A stretch of DNA of 64,000 nucleotides, taken from the NCBI RefSeq assembly GCF_015674855.1, contig NZ_JADMLG010000009.1, positions 211,541 through 275,540 of the forward strand. The letters run 5' to 3'. The notes below the pieces were generated by a model. It did no database searches and was not told the origin of the DNA. It saw only the letters and a program-made list of their open reading frames with translations. The number at the start of each line of letters is the position of its first letter. Within the stretch, counting starts at the first letter, position 1. This document shows, piece after piece, positions 1-8,841 of the stretch. This DNA is from Nocardia bovistercoris (GTDB lineage: Bacteria > Actinomycetota > Actinomycetes > Mycobacteriales > Mycobacteriaceae). Position numbers and translations under genes: made by a program.

Positions 1-178
1 GGATCGCCCGCAGCCGCGTCACATCGGTGTGCAGTTCGACCTCGGGGAATCGGGCCGTGAGCACCGCGCGCGCACCGGGATCGATCTCGCAGAGCAGTTC
101 GGTGTGCCAGCCGTGCGCGGTGAGGCCGAGTTCGAGCCCGCCGATACCGGCGAACAGCCCGACCATGCGCCCCGTCAC
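1..178 (-). CDS. DNA (cytosine-5) methyltransferase, N-terminal fragment cut by the window edge
   Basis: Only the first 59 codons are present; the rest lies beyond position 1. The visible protein begins VTGRMVGLFAGIGGLELGLT, which is motif I (LFAGIGGLELGL, SAM binding) of C5 DNA methyltransferases. It continues with an acidic CEID segment (motif II region) and ends in a VELHTDVTRLRAI stretch, as expected where the DxR/DI motif III region starts. The GTG at 178 is preferred over the in-frame ATG at 166 because GAAGGA lies about 6 bases before it, and motif I would otherwise start almost at residue 2. The family transfers a methyl group from SAM to C5 of cytosine. Whether it is an orphan methylase or part of a restriction-modification system cannot be judged from this window; the gene to its right is unrelated and divergent. 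Confidence 0.8.
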   Translation of the reverse strand, partial: MTGRMVGLFAGIGGLELGLTAHGWHTELLCEIDPGARAVLTARFPEVELHTDVTRLRAI

Positions 179-427
179 AGCTGTTCCTTCCGCGTCCGGC
201 AAATCCGACCGGGCCGAGATTACTCGAGAAACCGGCGCCGACCCGAGTCGAGGGCGTGGCGAGCACCGGCGGTTGGCGCCGGACGGAGCTCGCGTGTCAT
301 GCTTCGGATCGGAACCAGCTCCCCGATAATGCCTATCGGCCCGATCACGGCCCCTACGGCGGGGCGGCCTTCTTGCTCTGCGCAGTTCCCGGATTCATCC
401 ACGCGAGGCCAGGAAAGCGAGCCAACG

Positions 428-1678
428 ATGCAGATTCCGTCCACCGCACGCGGCGATTTCCCGAATATCGTCGTGACCAGCGTGGCCGCGACAACGTCGA
501 TCGCGGGCGATGTCGACTCGACGTGGAAGGCGCTGCTCGACGGCGAGAGCGGCATCGATGTGCTCGACGACGAGTTCATCGACCAGTTCGAATTGCCGGT
601 GCGCATCGGCGGACACCTGAAGGTAGCGCCCGCCTTGAGCCTCGCCGACGACGAGATCCGCAGACTGTCCTACGTCGAGCAGATGGCGACGGTACTCGGG
701 CGTGAGGTGTGGCGCAACGCGGGCAGTCCCGAGGTCGACCGTGATCGCCTCGGAGTCTGCGTCGGGACCGGACTCGGCGGGGCGGAGGCGCTCATCGACG
801 CCAGGGCCAAGCTCGCCAACGGCGGATACCGCAAGGTGTCGCCGTACACGGTGCAGGCGATCATGCCGAACGGGGCGGCGGCCTGCGTCGCGGTCGAGCT
901 CGGCGCGCGCGGCGGGGTGGCGACGCCGGTGTCGGCGTGCTCTTCCGGGTCGGAGGCGGTCGCGAACGCGTGGAAGATGATCGTGATGGGTGATGCCGAC
1001 ATGGTCGTCACCGGCGGGGTCGAGGGGTCGATCCAGGCTCTCCCCATCGCCGCCTTCACCATGATGCGCGCCATGAGCACCCGCAACGACGCGCCGAAAT
1101 CCGCGTCGCGCCCGTTCGACGTGGACCGCGACGGCTTCGTGTTCGGCGAAGCGGGCGCGATGATGGTGATCGAGACCGAGGCGCACGCCAAGGCGCGCGG
1201 CGCCACGATTCACGCGCGGCTGCTCGGCGCCGGTGTCACCTCCGACGGATTCCACCTGGTCGCCCCTGATCCCGACGGGACCGGCGCGGCCCGCGCGATG
1301 ACGCGCGCGCTGGAGACCGCGGGCCTCACCAAACGCGATATCGGGCATATCAACGCGCACGCCACCGCGACGCCGATCGGCGACACCGCCGAGGCGAGGG
1401 CGATCGGCAAGGCCATCGGCGACCACGCGTCGGTGTATGCCCCGAAATCGGCGCTCGGACATTCGATCGGCGCGGTCGGCGCCCTCGAATCGGTGCTGAC
1501 GGTGTTGAGCATCCGGGACGGCGTCGTCCCGCCGACCTTGAATCTGGACAACCAGGATCCCGAGGTGGATCTCGACATCGTGCGCGGTCGGTCGCGGCCC
1601 GGTGCGATCGACTACGCGGTGAACAACTCGTTCGGCTTCGGCGGTCACAATGTCGCGCTCGCCTTCGGAAGGTACTGA
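428..1678 (+). CDS. Beta-ketoacyl-ACP synthase, KasA-like (FAS-II elongation)
   Basis: A 416-residue condensing enzyme that should elongate acyl-ACP with malonyl-ACP in the cytosol during meromycolate or long-chain fatty acid synthesis. The catalytic Cys lies at residue 171 in SACSSGSEA and the first active-site His at residue 311 in NAHATATP. As I recall the M. tuberculosis KasA sequence, both positions and the 416-residue length are the same. The GHSIGAVGALE Lys/His region and the NNSFGFGGHNVALAFGRY C-terminus are also intact. The ATG at 428 is chosen because the fold starts just after it and an AGGAAAG lies upstream; the open frame runs further up but only through intergenic sequence. The FadD32-like gene follows 128 bases downstream on the same strand. 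Neither acpM nor accD6, the usual KasA neighbours, is present, so this may be a paralogue outside the main FAS-II operon. Confidence 0.9.
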   Translation: MQIPSTARGDFPNIVVTSVAATTSIAGDVDSTWKALLDGESGIDVLDDEFIDQFELPVRIGGHLKVAPALSLADDEIRRLSYVEQMATVLGREVWRNAGSPEVDRDRLGVCVGTGLGGAEALIDARAKLANGGYRKVSPYTVQAIMPNGAAACVAVELGARGGVATPVSACSSGSEAVANAWKMIVMGDADMVVTGGVEGSIQALPIAAFTMMRAMSTRNDAPKSASRPFDVDRDGFVFGEAGAMMVIETEAHAKARGATIHARLLGAGVTSDGFHLVAPDPDGTGAARAMTRALETAGLTKRDIGHINAHATATPIGDTAEARAIGKAIGDHASVYAPKSALGHSIGAVGALESVLTVLSIRDGVVPPTLNLDNQDPEVDLDIVRGRSRPGAIDYAVNNSFGFGGHNVALAFGRY

Positions 1679-1806
1679 GCAAGAAACGGTGAAGTGGGAG
1701 TTCAGGTCTCGGGCCTGCTAATCTTCCCGACGCTCCTTGTTCGGTGTCTTTCTGTGTTCGATGTCACTGCCCACCAAGTATGTGCGTTGGATAAAGGATA
1801 TGGCTG

Positions 1807-3720
1807 ATGATCGGCGAGACCTTTGACGATTATGTGGACGAGCGGGGCAAGATCAGGATTCCGGGGGACAAGACCCTCATCGACTTCGTCGACAAGCACA
1901 GCGCGGAGAACGGTGACGGACTCGCCTACCGCTACATCGACTATTCGCGCGAACGCGACGGCGAATACCAGGACCTGACCTGGCGCGAATTCGGCGTCCG
2001 GCTGCGCGCGGTCGCGGCTCGGCTGCAACAGGTTTCGGACTCCGGCGACCGGGTCGCGATACTCGCGCCGCAGGGGCTGGACTATGTCGTGTCGATCTTC
2101 GCGGCCGTCTACGCGGGTGCGATCGCGGTGCCGTTGTTCGATCCCGACGAACAGGGGCATACCGATCGGCTGCGGACCGTGCTCGAGGATTGTTCGCCCG
2201 CGGTGATCCTGACGGTCACCGAGGCGGCGGCGCGGGTGCGGGAATTCTTCCGTCACCTGCCCGCCGCGCGCCGCCCGCGCGTCATCGCCGTCGACGCGAT
2301 TCCCGAGGGCGTCGGGCGGAAATGGGTCCGTCCCGATATCGCGATCGACGACGTGGCCTATCTGCAGTACACCTCGGGTTCCACGCGCAGCCCGGCGGGC
2401 GTGGAGATCACGCATCGGGCCGTCGGCACGAACCTGCTGCAGATGATCGACGCCATCGGGGTCACCGAGAATTCGCGCGGGGTCACCTGGCTGCCGCTGT
2501 TCCACGATATGGGGCTGCTGTGCGTGATCCTGCCGACCATCGGCGGCGGATTCATCACGATCATGTCCCCGAGCGCGTTCGTGCGGCGGCCCTACCGCTG
2601 GATCAAGGAATTGGCGGCGGCCTCCGACGGAGCCGGAACCTTCGCCGCCGCACCGAATTTCGCGTTCGAGCACGCGGCAGCGCGCGGTCTGCCGAAGGCG
2701 GGCGAGGAATTGGACCTGTCGAATGTGATCGGGCTGATCAACGGCAGCGAACCGGTTTCGGTGACCTCCATGCGGAAATTCAACGAGGCGTTCGCGCCGT
2801 ACGGGCTGCCGAAGACCGCGATCAAACCGTGTTACGGCATGGCCGAGGCCACGCTGTTCGTCTCGGCCACTCGCAATTCCGACGAGGCGAAGGTGGTCTA
2901 CGTCGATCGCGCGGAATTGAACGCGGGCCGCATGGTCGAGGTCGATTCCGGCGCGGACGGCGCCATCGCGCAGGTCTCGTGCGGATTCGTGGCGCATTCG
3001 CAGTGGGCGGCGATCGTGGACTCCGAACACGGCGTCGAACAGCCCGACGGCGCGGTCGGGGAGATCTGGCTGCACGGCGCCAATATGGGCATCGGGTATT
3101 GGGGGCGGCCTGCGGAGAGCGCGTCGACCTTCGGCAATCGACTCGCGCGCCGACTGCCGGAGGGTAGCCATGCCGAAGGCGCCGACATCGACGGAATCTG
3201 GATGCGCACCGGGGATTTCGGCGCGTACGTCGACGGTGAGCTCTTCATCACCGGCCGGGTCAAGGACCTGGTGATCGTGGACGGGCGCAACCACTATCCG
3301 CAGGATCTGGAATTCTCGGCGCAGGAAGCGGATTCGGCGCTGCGGCCGGGATTCGTCGCCGCGTTCTCGGTGCCCGCGAACGAATTGCCCGCCGAGGTGT
3401 TCGACGGGAATTCCCGCGATCGCGACGACACCTCCGAACAGCTCGTGGTCGTCGCCGAACGCGGCACCGGCGCCGCCAAGGCCGATCCCGGTCCGATCAC
3501 CGAGATCGTGCGCGCGGCCATCGCCGCCCGCCACGGGGTGACCGTGCGCGACCTGCTGCTGGTGCCCGCCGGATCGATTCCGCGGACCTCGAGCGGCAAG
3601 ATCGCCAGGCGCGCCTGCCGCGCCGCCTACCTCGAGGGCGCCTTGCGCGGCGGTCACCGCCAACAGGCTTTCCCGGACACCGCGGACGATTTCGAACCCG
3701 AGCGCGCGGCGGCGCGCTGA
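1807..3720 (+). CDS. Long-chain fatty acyl-AMP ligase, FadD32-like
   Basis: A 637-residue member of the FAAL branch of the ANL superfamily, which activates a long-chain fatty acid as acyl-AMP for loading onto an acyl carrier or polyketide synthase. Visible motifs are the P-loop A3 motif YLQYTSGSTR (about residue 182), WLPLFHDMGLL, the APNFAFEHA segment, the A5-like KPCYGMAEATLFVS, the A7/A8 region WMRTGDFGAYVDG and GRVKDLVIVDGRNHYPQDLE, and the C-terminal lysine motif RTSSGKIARRACR. Length and segment order match FadD32. In mycobacteria FadD32 sits with pks13 and accD4 and feeds mycolic condensation; neither is in this window, so the enzyme may serve a different lipid or a rearranged locus. 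The ATG at 1807 follows an AAGGATATGGCTG stretch. Confidence 0.9.
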   Translation: MIGETFDDYVDERGKIRIPGDKTLIDFVDKHSAENGDGLAYRYIDYSRERDGEYQDLTWREFGVRLRAVAARLQQVSDSGDRVAILAPQGLDYVVSIFAAVYAGAIAVPLFDPDEQGHTDRLRTVLEDCSPAVILTVTEAAARVREFFRHLPAARRPRVIAVDAIPEGVGRKWVRPDIAIDDVAYLQYTSGSTRSPAGVEITHRAVGTNLLQMIDAIGVTENSRGVTWLPLFHDMGLLCVILPTIGGGFITIMSPSAFVRRPYRWIKELAAASDGAGTFAAAPNFAFEHAAARGLPKAGEELDLSNVIGLINGSEPVSVTSMRKFNEAFAPYGLPKTAIKPCYGMAEATLFVSATRNSDEAKVVYVDRAELNAGRMVEVDSGADGAIAQVSCGFVAHSQWAAIVDSEHGVEQPDGAVGEIWLHGANMGIGYWGRPAESASTFGNRLARRLPEGSHAEGADIDGIWMRTGDFGAYVDGELFITGRVKDLVIVDGRNHYPQDLEFSAQEADSALRPGFVAAFSVPANELPAEVFDGNSRDRDDTSEQLVVVAERGTGAAKADPGPITEIVRAAIAARHGVTVRDLLLVPAGSIPRTSSGKIARRACRAAYLEGALRGGHRQQAFPDTADDFEPERAAAR

Positions 3721-3734
3721 GGCGGACACCGCGT

Positions 3735-3761
3735 CGGGACCCGTCGACTCGGCGGGTCCCG
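3735..3761. terminator. Hairpin between convergent genes
   Basis: CGGGACCC and GGGTCCCG form an 8-bp stem with an 11-base loop, located just after the FadD32-like gene and just before the 3' end of the convergent minus-strand gene. There is no clear T-run. The right arm is part of a 15-base unit (GGGTCCCGAGGCATT) that is repeated immediately downstream, a small tandem duplication. Confidence 0.5.
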
Positions 3762-3784
3762 AGGCATTGGGTCCCGAGGCATTT

Positions 3785-4063
3785 CTACAGCCGGGTCTCC
3801 GAATCACAAGTGAATTCGCGCACATCGGCGCCGACGATGTGCGCGTCGAGTTCGCCGGAGGTGCCTTCGCCGCGGAAGCGTTCGGCCGAGGCGCGATCGG
3901 TCCAGCGCTCGTAGACGTTCACGCGGTCGGGTTCCACGAGGTCCGCGCCGAGGCAGAAGTCGAGGCATCCCGGCGCCGCGCGAGCGAGTTCGACGGCCGA
4001 ACGGCACAGCGCGAGATAGCTGTCCCGGTCGGCGACCCTCAAATATCCGGAGACGATGAGCAC
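3785..4063 (-). CDS. Antibiotic biosynthesis monooxygenase (ABM) fold protein
   Basis: A 92-residue single-domain protein. It opens VLIVSGYLRVADRDSY and contains CRSAVELARAAPGCLDF, VEPDRVNVYERWTDRASAERF and a C-terminal VGADVREFTCDSETRL. This is the pattern of ABM-fold proteins: a short ferredoxin-like barrel with the YERWTD motif on the central strand. Members include small monooxygenases and many proteins of unknown function. The GTG at 4063 is chosen because the fold begins there; the open frame continues upstream without homology and no strong ribosome binding site is seen. Its substrate cannot be inferred; it converges on the FadD32-like gene and diverges from the ABC exporter. Confidence 0.65.
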   Translation of the reverse strand: MLIVSGYLRVADRDSYLALCRSAVELARAAPGCLDFCLGADLVEPDRVNVYERWTDRASAERFRGEGTSGELDAHIVGADVREFTCDSETRL

Positions 4064-4230
4064 GCTCGCAGTGTATTGCCTGTTCCTGCCCCCAACTTGT
4101 GTCCGTTCGGGAACCGAAACCGCTTGGCGGAACCGGCCGCGGCTGCCACGCTGGGTTGTCGGACCCCGATGCGATGATCGTCGGGCGTTCCGTCGTGTGC
4201 CATCGCCAGTACGTATCCGCAGGGGGATTC

Positions 4231-6108
4231 GTGTCCATCGCAACGCAGTCGCCGCCCACCGAACCGGAGAGCGACCTAGCCGCGCCGTCCCCCGCACCGG
4301 CGCCGGGCCGCCTGCATTCGCTGCGCCGCTTCTGGCCCTACCTGCGCCCGTACCGAGGGCCACTGGTGGTGGCGACCGTACTCGCCATCATCGCGACGGT
4401 GACGGCGATCGCCATTCCCGTCGTGGTCGCCCGGATCATCGACGGGCCGATCGCGCGGCGCGACATCGACGGCATCGTCGGCCCGATCGCGCTGGTGCTG
4501 GTACTCGGCATGCTCGAGGCGCTCGGCGTATGGGGCAGACGCTGGCTGGTGTCCGAACCCGCCACCCGCTTCGAGATCACCATGCGCGCCAAGCTCTACC
4601 GGAAACTGCAATCGCTGGCCATCGCCAGGCACGACGCCTGGGAATCGGGTCAGTTGCTCTCCCGCGCGGTCGACGATCTGAGCACGATGCGCCGCTTCGT
4701 CGCCTTCGTCGGCCCGTTCCTGTGCATCAACCTCGTGGTGATCCCGGTGGGACTGTTGATCCTGTTCGCGCTGAGCTGGGAGGTCGGGGCGATCTTCGTC
4801 ATTGTCATCTTCCCGCTCGGCTACCTGTGCAACCGGTTCGACCGCCGCTACAGCGTGGCCGCGCGGCGCGCTCAGGACCAGTCGGGTGATCTGGCGACCA
4901 CCGCCGAGGAATCCGCGCAGGGCGTACGGGTGTTGAAGGCGTTCGGGCGCGGCGCGTTCTTCGGCGCGCGTTGGACCGCGCAGGCCAGAGAGTTGCAGAA
5001 GACCGAACTGGAGAAGGTCCGCCTCGACGCGACGCTGTGGTCGGCTCTGGTCGGGCTGCCGCAGATCGCGGTGGTCTTCGCGCTCGGCTACGGCGGTTAC
5101 GCGGTGGTGCACGGCACCATGACCATGGGCACGCTGATCGCGGCCATCACCCTGGCCAATCTCGTGCAGTGGCCCATCATCGCCACCGGATTCCTGCTGG
5201 CCGAACTGAGTAACGCGCGCACCGCGGCCGATCGGTACTGGGAGATCATCGACGTTCCGGTCGATATCGCCGATCCGGCGCGGCCGGTTGTGCCGCCCGA
5301 GCACATCATCGGCGAATTGCGCTTGGACGGAGTGCGTTTCGCGTTCCCGCGCGGAAAGGACGACACGGCGGTCGAGCCGGTGTTGCGCGATGTCTCGCTG
5401 CGCGTGCGGCCGGGGGAGACGCTGGCGCTGGTCGGTGCGACGGGCAGTGGAAAAACGGCGCTGCTCAACCTGATTCCGCGACTCTACGACGCCGACGCCG
5501 GCGTGATCACCATCGACGGCATCGACATCACGTCCTTGCGCGTCGCCGATCTGCGCGAGGTGGTGACGATCGCGTTCGAGGATCCGGTGCTGTTCTCGGC
5601 CAGTGTGCGCGAGAACGTGGCCCTCGGCGATCCGACCGCCACCGACGCCGACGTGCGCCGCGCCCTCGACATCGCCGCGGCCGAATTCGTCGACGAACTG
5701 CCGTGGGGGCTCGACACCAGGATCGGCGAACAGGGGTTGAGCCTGTCCGGCGGGCAGCGGCAGCGTCTCGCGCTGGCCCGCGCGGTGCTGAATCGCGAGG
5801 GCACAGCCACCCGGGGGCGGATCATGGTCCTCGACGATCCGCTCTCCGCGCTCGACGTGGAGACCGAGGAGCGGGTGCAGGCGCGGCTGCGCGCGGCGCT
5901 GTCCGGGGTGACGACGTTGCTGGTCGCGCACCGCCCGTCCACCGCGGCGTTGGCCGACCGGGTCGCGCTGCTCGCCGACGGCCGGATCGTCGCAGATGGC
6001 ACGCACGAACAACTGTTGCGGACCAACACCCGCTACCGGGAGTTGATGGGCGGCAACCCGAATCAGCTGTATCGCAAGAGCGGTGACCGGGCGGGGGAGC
6101 TGTCGTGA
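4231..6108 (+). CDS. ABC exporter half-transporter, subunit with degenerate catalytic site
   Basis: A 625-residue half exporter: about six N-terminal membrane helices (residues 40-340) followed by an ATPase domain. The Walker A is GATGSGKT (about 402-409), the signature is intact (LSLSGGQRQRLALARA), and the Walker B reads IMVLDDPLSALD, so the catalytic Glu is replaced by Asp. The GTG at 4231 is chosen because AGGGGGATTC precedes it; the longer frame from 4099 reads through intergenic DNA. The next gene starts inside its stop codon (GTGA at 6105), so the two are translationally coupled and should form a heterodimer with one active and one degenerate ATP site. The substrate is unknown; lipids or drugs are typical for this class. 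Confidence 0.88.
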   Translation: MSIATQSPPTEPESDLAAPSPAPAPGRLHSLRRFWPYLRPYRGPLVVATVLAIIATVTAIAIPVVVARIIDGPIARRDIDGIVGPIALVLVLGMLEALGVWGRRWLVSEPATRFEITMRAKLYRKLQSLAIARHDAWESGQLLSRAVDDLSTMRRFVAFVGPFLCINLVVIPVGLLILFALSWEVGAIFVIVIFPLGYLCNRFDRRYSVAARRAQDQSGDLATTAEESAQGVRVLKAFGRGAFFGARWTAQARELQKTELEKVRLDATLWSALVGLPQIAVVFALGYGGYAVVHGTMTMGTLIAAITLANLVQWPIIATGFLLAELSNARTAADRYWEIIDVPVDIADPARPVVPPEHIIGELRLDGVRFAFPRGKDDTAVEPVLRDVSLRVRPGETLALVGATGSGKTALLNLIPRLYDADAGVITIDGIDITSLRVADLREVVTIAFEDPVLFSASVRENVALGDPTATDADVRRALDIAAAEFVDELPWGLDTRIGEQGLSLSGGQRQRLALARAVLNREGTATRGRIMVLDDPLSALDVETEERVQARLRAALSGVTTLLVAHRPSTAALADRVALLADGRIVADGTHEQLLRTNTRYRELMGGNPNQLYRKSGDRAGELS

Positions 6109-7961
6109 GCGCCGAAACGCGGGACGCGCCATCGTCTTCGGACGAGGCTGACGACTGGCGCGGTATCGCCAGCGAGGATCGCGAGGTCACCGAGACCGGG
6201 AACCTCGTTTTGGCGGGCAGGTCCCGGCGGCTGTTGATGAGCCTGATCCGGCCCTATCGGGGTCCGGCGCTGCTCGCGCTCGGGCTCATCGTGGTCGACA
6301 ACGCGGCGAAGGTGTCGGCGCCGTTGTTCATCGCACACGGGCTCGACACCGGCATCGCGCGCGGCGCCGAGGGCGACTGGGCGCCGATGGCGTGGACGGT
6401 CGCCGGATTCGTGGCCTCCGTCGGCCTCAGCGCGCTGACAACCCTGCTGTTCCTGCGCATCGCGGCGGGCCTGAGCCAGAACGTGCTGTTCGACCTGCGG
6501 GTGCGCGCGTTCGAGCATATGCAGCGGCTCAGCGTGTCCTTCCACGAGAAATACACCTCGGGCAAGGTGGTCACCCGCCTCACCGGCGATATCGAGACCA
6601 TGCAGGAACTGCTCGAAGGCGCGCTGAATCAGGCGCTGAGCGCGATCCTTTCGGTCCTGAGCATCGCGGTGGTGCTGGTCTATCTCGACCAGGGTCTCGC
6701 GGCCATCGTGCTCGTCGGCTTCGTGCCGCTCGCGCTGGTCACGCGCTGGGCGCAGCGCAGGCAGCGCGCGGGTTACCGGCGCACCCGAGGGGCCATCGCC
6801 AAGGTCGTCGTGCAGTTCGTGGAGTCGATGGGCGGTATGCGCGCCGTGCAGGCGTTCCGCCGGGAGCGCCGCAACGAATCGGTGCTCGCCGTCGAGGACG
6901 CGGAATTCCAGTCGGCCACCGCGGCGGCCATCCGCGGCATGGGCGACTACGCGGGCCTGACCAGACTGCTCGGCAATTTGACCACCACCGTGGTGATCGT
7001 GGTCGGCGCGTGGCAGGTGATCGAGGGCAATCTGGCGCTCGGCGTGCTCGCGGCCTACCTGCTCTACCTCAACGAGTTCTACGGTCCGCTGGACGAACTC
7101 GCGCAGGTCTTCAACGCCTACCAGTCCGCGGCGGCGGCGCTGGAGAAGATTTCCGGGGTGCTGGAAGAGGAGCCGTCGGTGGCCGAACCCGCCGACCCGG
7201 TGGCGTTGCCGGTCGCGGCGGGCGCCGTGCGGATGACGAAGGTGTGGTTCGGCTACGAGGCGGGCGCGATCGGGCGCACCGTGTTGCCCGAATTCGATCT
7301 CGACATCCCGGCCGGTCAGGTGGTCGCGCTGGTCGGCGCCACCGGCGCGGGCAAGTCGACGCTGGCCAAACTGCTGACCCGCTTCTACGACCCCTCCGGC
7401 GGCGTCGTCACCCTCGACGGTGTCGACCTGCGTGATCTCGCCGACACCGAGTTGCGCCGCCACGTCGTGATGGTCACCCAGGAGTCGTATCTCTTCTCCG
7501 GATCGGTCGCGGACAATATCCGACTCGGCAGACCGCAGGCCACCGACGAGCAGGTGTACGCGGCGGCGCGCGCGGTCGGGTTGTACGACTTCGTCACCGC
7601 GCTGCCGAACGGGTTCGCCACCGATGTGCGCAAACGCGGCGGGCGGCTGTCGGCGGGGCAGAAGCAGTTGGTCGCGTTCGCCAGGGTGTTCCTGGCCGAT
7701 CCGGCGGTCGTCGTCCTCGACGAGGCCACCTCGAGTCTGGACATTCCGGGCGAACGGCAGGTGCAGCGGGCGCTGGAGACCGTGCTGCGCGAGCGCACGG
7801 CGGTCATCATCGCCCACCGGCTGTCCACGGTGTCCATCGCGGACCGGGTGCTGGTGCTGGACAAGGGTCGAATCGTGGAAGACGGCGCCCCCGCCGAGCT
7901 GATCGCCGGTTCGGGACGTTTCGCAGGCCTGCACGCCGCGTGGCGGGAGTCGCTGGTGTAA
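6105..7961 (+). CDS. ABC exporter half-transporter, catalytic partner subunit
   Basis: A 618-residue half exporter with membrane domain (about residues 45-340) and ATPase domain. Walker A is GATGAGKST, Walker B is VVVLDEATSSLD with the catalytic Glu, and the H-loop is IIAHRLST. The signature is altered to RLSAGQKQLVAFARV. The defects are complementary to those of the preceding gene: this subunit supplies the catalytic Walker B and the partner supplies the canonical LSGGQ, so only one composite site should hydrolyse ATP efficiently. The start codon GTG overlaps the upstream stop by four bases. The pair resembles the mycobacterial Rv1273c/Rv1272c type of exporter. Confidence 0.88.
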   Translation: MSAETRDAPSSSDEADDWRGIASEDREVTETGNLVLAGRSRRLLMSLIRPYRGPALLALGLIVVDNAAKVSAPLFIAHGLDTGIARGAEGDWAPMAWTVAGFVASVGLSALTTLLFLRIAAGLSQNVLFDLRVRAFEHMQRLSVSFHEKYTSGKVVTRLTGDIETMQELLEGALNQALSAILSVLSIAVVLVYLDQGLAAIVLVGFVPLALVTRWAQRRQRAGYRRTRGAIAKVVVQFVESMGGMRAVQAFRRERRNESVLAVEDAEFQSATAAAIRGMGDYAGLTRLLGNLTTTVVIVVGAWQVIEGNLALGVLAAYLLYLNEFYGPLDELAQVFNAYQSAAAALEKISGVLEEEPSVAEPADPVALPVAAGAVRMTKVWFGYEAGAIGRTVLPEFDLDIPAGQVVALVGATGAGKSTLAKLLTRFYDPSGGVVTLDGVDLRDLADTELRRHVVMVTQESYLFSGSVADNIRLGRPQATDEQVYAAARAVGLYDFVTALPNGFATDVRKRGGRLSAGQKQLVAFARVFLADPAVVVLDEATSSLDIPGERQVQRALETVLRERTAVIIAHRLSTVSIADRVLVLDKGRIVEDGAPAELIAGSGRFAGLHAAWRESLV

Positions 7962-8070
7962 CGGATCGCTGTGATTCAGCTCGCGCGAGGTTCGATTCGG
8001 TTCGCCTATGTGATGCGGGTAGGACGGGATGTGATGCGGTCGCCGGGTGTTTGTCGCTTACGGTAGATAG

Positions 8071-8682
8071 GTGACCAATCCAGCCCCTGGTTCCGAGAGC
8101 CCCGCCGCCGAGAGCGCATCCCGGTGGCCGGCGATTCTCACGTGGCGTTCGCACAACGCCACGCGGATGGAGTCGGTACGCGTGACCGTGAACGGCAATC
8201 GCATCCGCGCCGCAGGCCGAATGATCGGCGGCGCCTGCGAGGACCACCCCGCGTTCAGCGCCTCCTACGACCTGGTCACCGACGAGAACGGCGTCACCAA
8301 GCGGCTGTCGCTGCGCACGACGACGGCCGCGGGCGAACGGCACGCCTCCATCGCCCGCGACGAAGAGGACTACTGGCTCGTCGACGCGGGCGGCAGCCAC
8401 GTGCGCTCCACCTTCGCGGGCGCACTCGACGTCGACGTGGTGCTCAGCCCGTTCTTCAACACCCTGCCGATCCGCCGCTTCGGTTTGCAGCACGCCGTCG
8501 AGGACGTCCACGTACCGGTCGTGTACGTGCGGCTGCCCGAGCTGTACGTACAGGAGGCCAGCCTCGTCTACAGCAGCGGCGCCGACGGCATCAGCGTGCT
8601 GTCACCGGTGTCGAGCGCGACCGTCACGGTGGACGAGGACGGGTTCCTCCTGGACTATCCGGGACTGGCCGAACGCATCTAG
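8071..8682 (+). CDS. Putative glycolipid-binding protein (DUF1089-type fold)
   Basis: A 203-residue cytosolic protein without signal peptide. The sequence WRSHNATRMESVRVTVNGNRIRAAGRMIG, the central SLRTTTAAGERHASIARDEEDYWLVDAGG, and FAGALDVDVVLSPFFNTLPIRRFGL are the hallmarks of the putative glycolipid-binding family, known from structural genomics and without a defined reaction. The GTG at 8071 has only a weak upstream ribosome site. It stands alone between the ABC pair and a GT-rich low-complexity stretch. Confidence 0.75.
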   Translation: MTNPAPGSESPAAESASRWPAILTWRSHNATRMESVRVTVNGNRIRAAGRMIGGACEDHPAFSASYDLVTDENGVTKRLSLRTTTAAGERHASIARDEEDYWLVDAGGSHVRSTFAGALDVDVVLSPFFNTLPIRRFGLQHAVEDVHVPVVYVRLPELYVQEASLVYSSGADGISVLSPVSSATVTVDEDGFLLDYPGLAERI

Positions 8683-8737
8683 TCGGACCCGCGGCACTGG
8701 CGAGGTGGCTCGAGGCGCACCGATTCGATAGGCCGTT

Positions 8738-8822
8738 CCGGGCGGTCGGGGCGGTCGGGCGGGCGGGTGGTAGCCAGGTGGTCGGGCGGCGGTGGTCGGG
8801 TGGTCGGTGGTGGCCGGGTGGC
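8738..8822. repeat. G/T-rich low-complexity tract (GGTCGGG and GGTGGTCGG units)
   Basis: The gap between the glycolipid-binding gene and the 3' end of tyrA is filled by imperfect GGTCGGG, GGGCGGGTGG and GGTGGTCGGG units on the plus strand, almost free of A. It has many runs of three G and could fold into G-quadruplexes. No gene or promoter is visible in it. Confidence 0.6.
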
Positions 8823-8841
8823 GCCGGGGCTTGGTGTCGGG

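Noticed and set aside
1702..3825. A 707-codon minus-strand frame opposite the FadD32-like gene
   Set aside because: Composition is that of an antisense shadow (Arg, His, Asp, Gly excess) and the plus-strand protein has full family motifs.
8738..8822. G/T-rich tract considered as a CRISPR or satellite array
   Set aside because: The units are short, irregular and without spacers of constant length.
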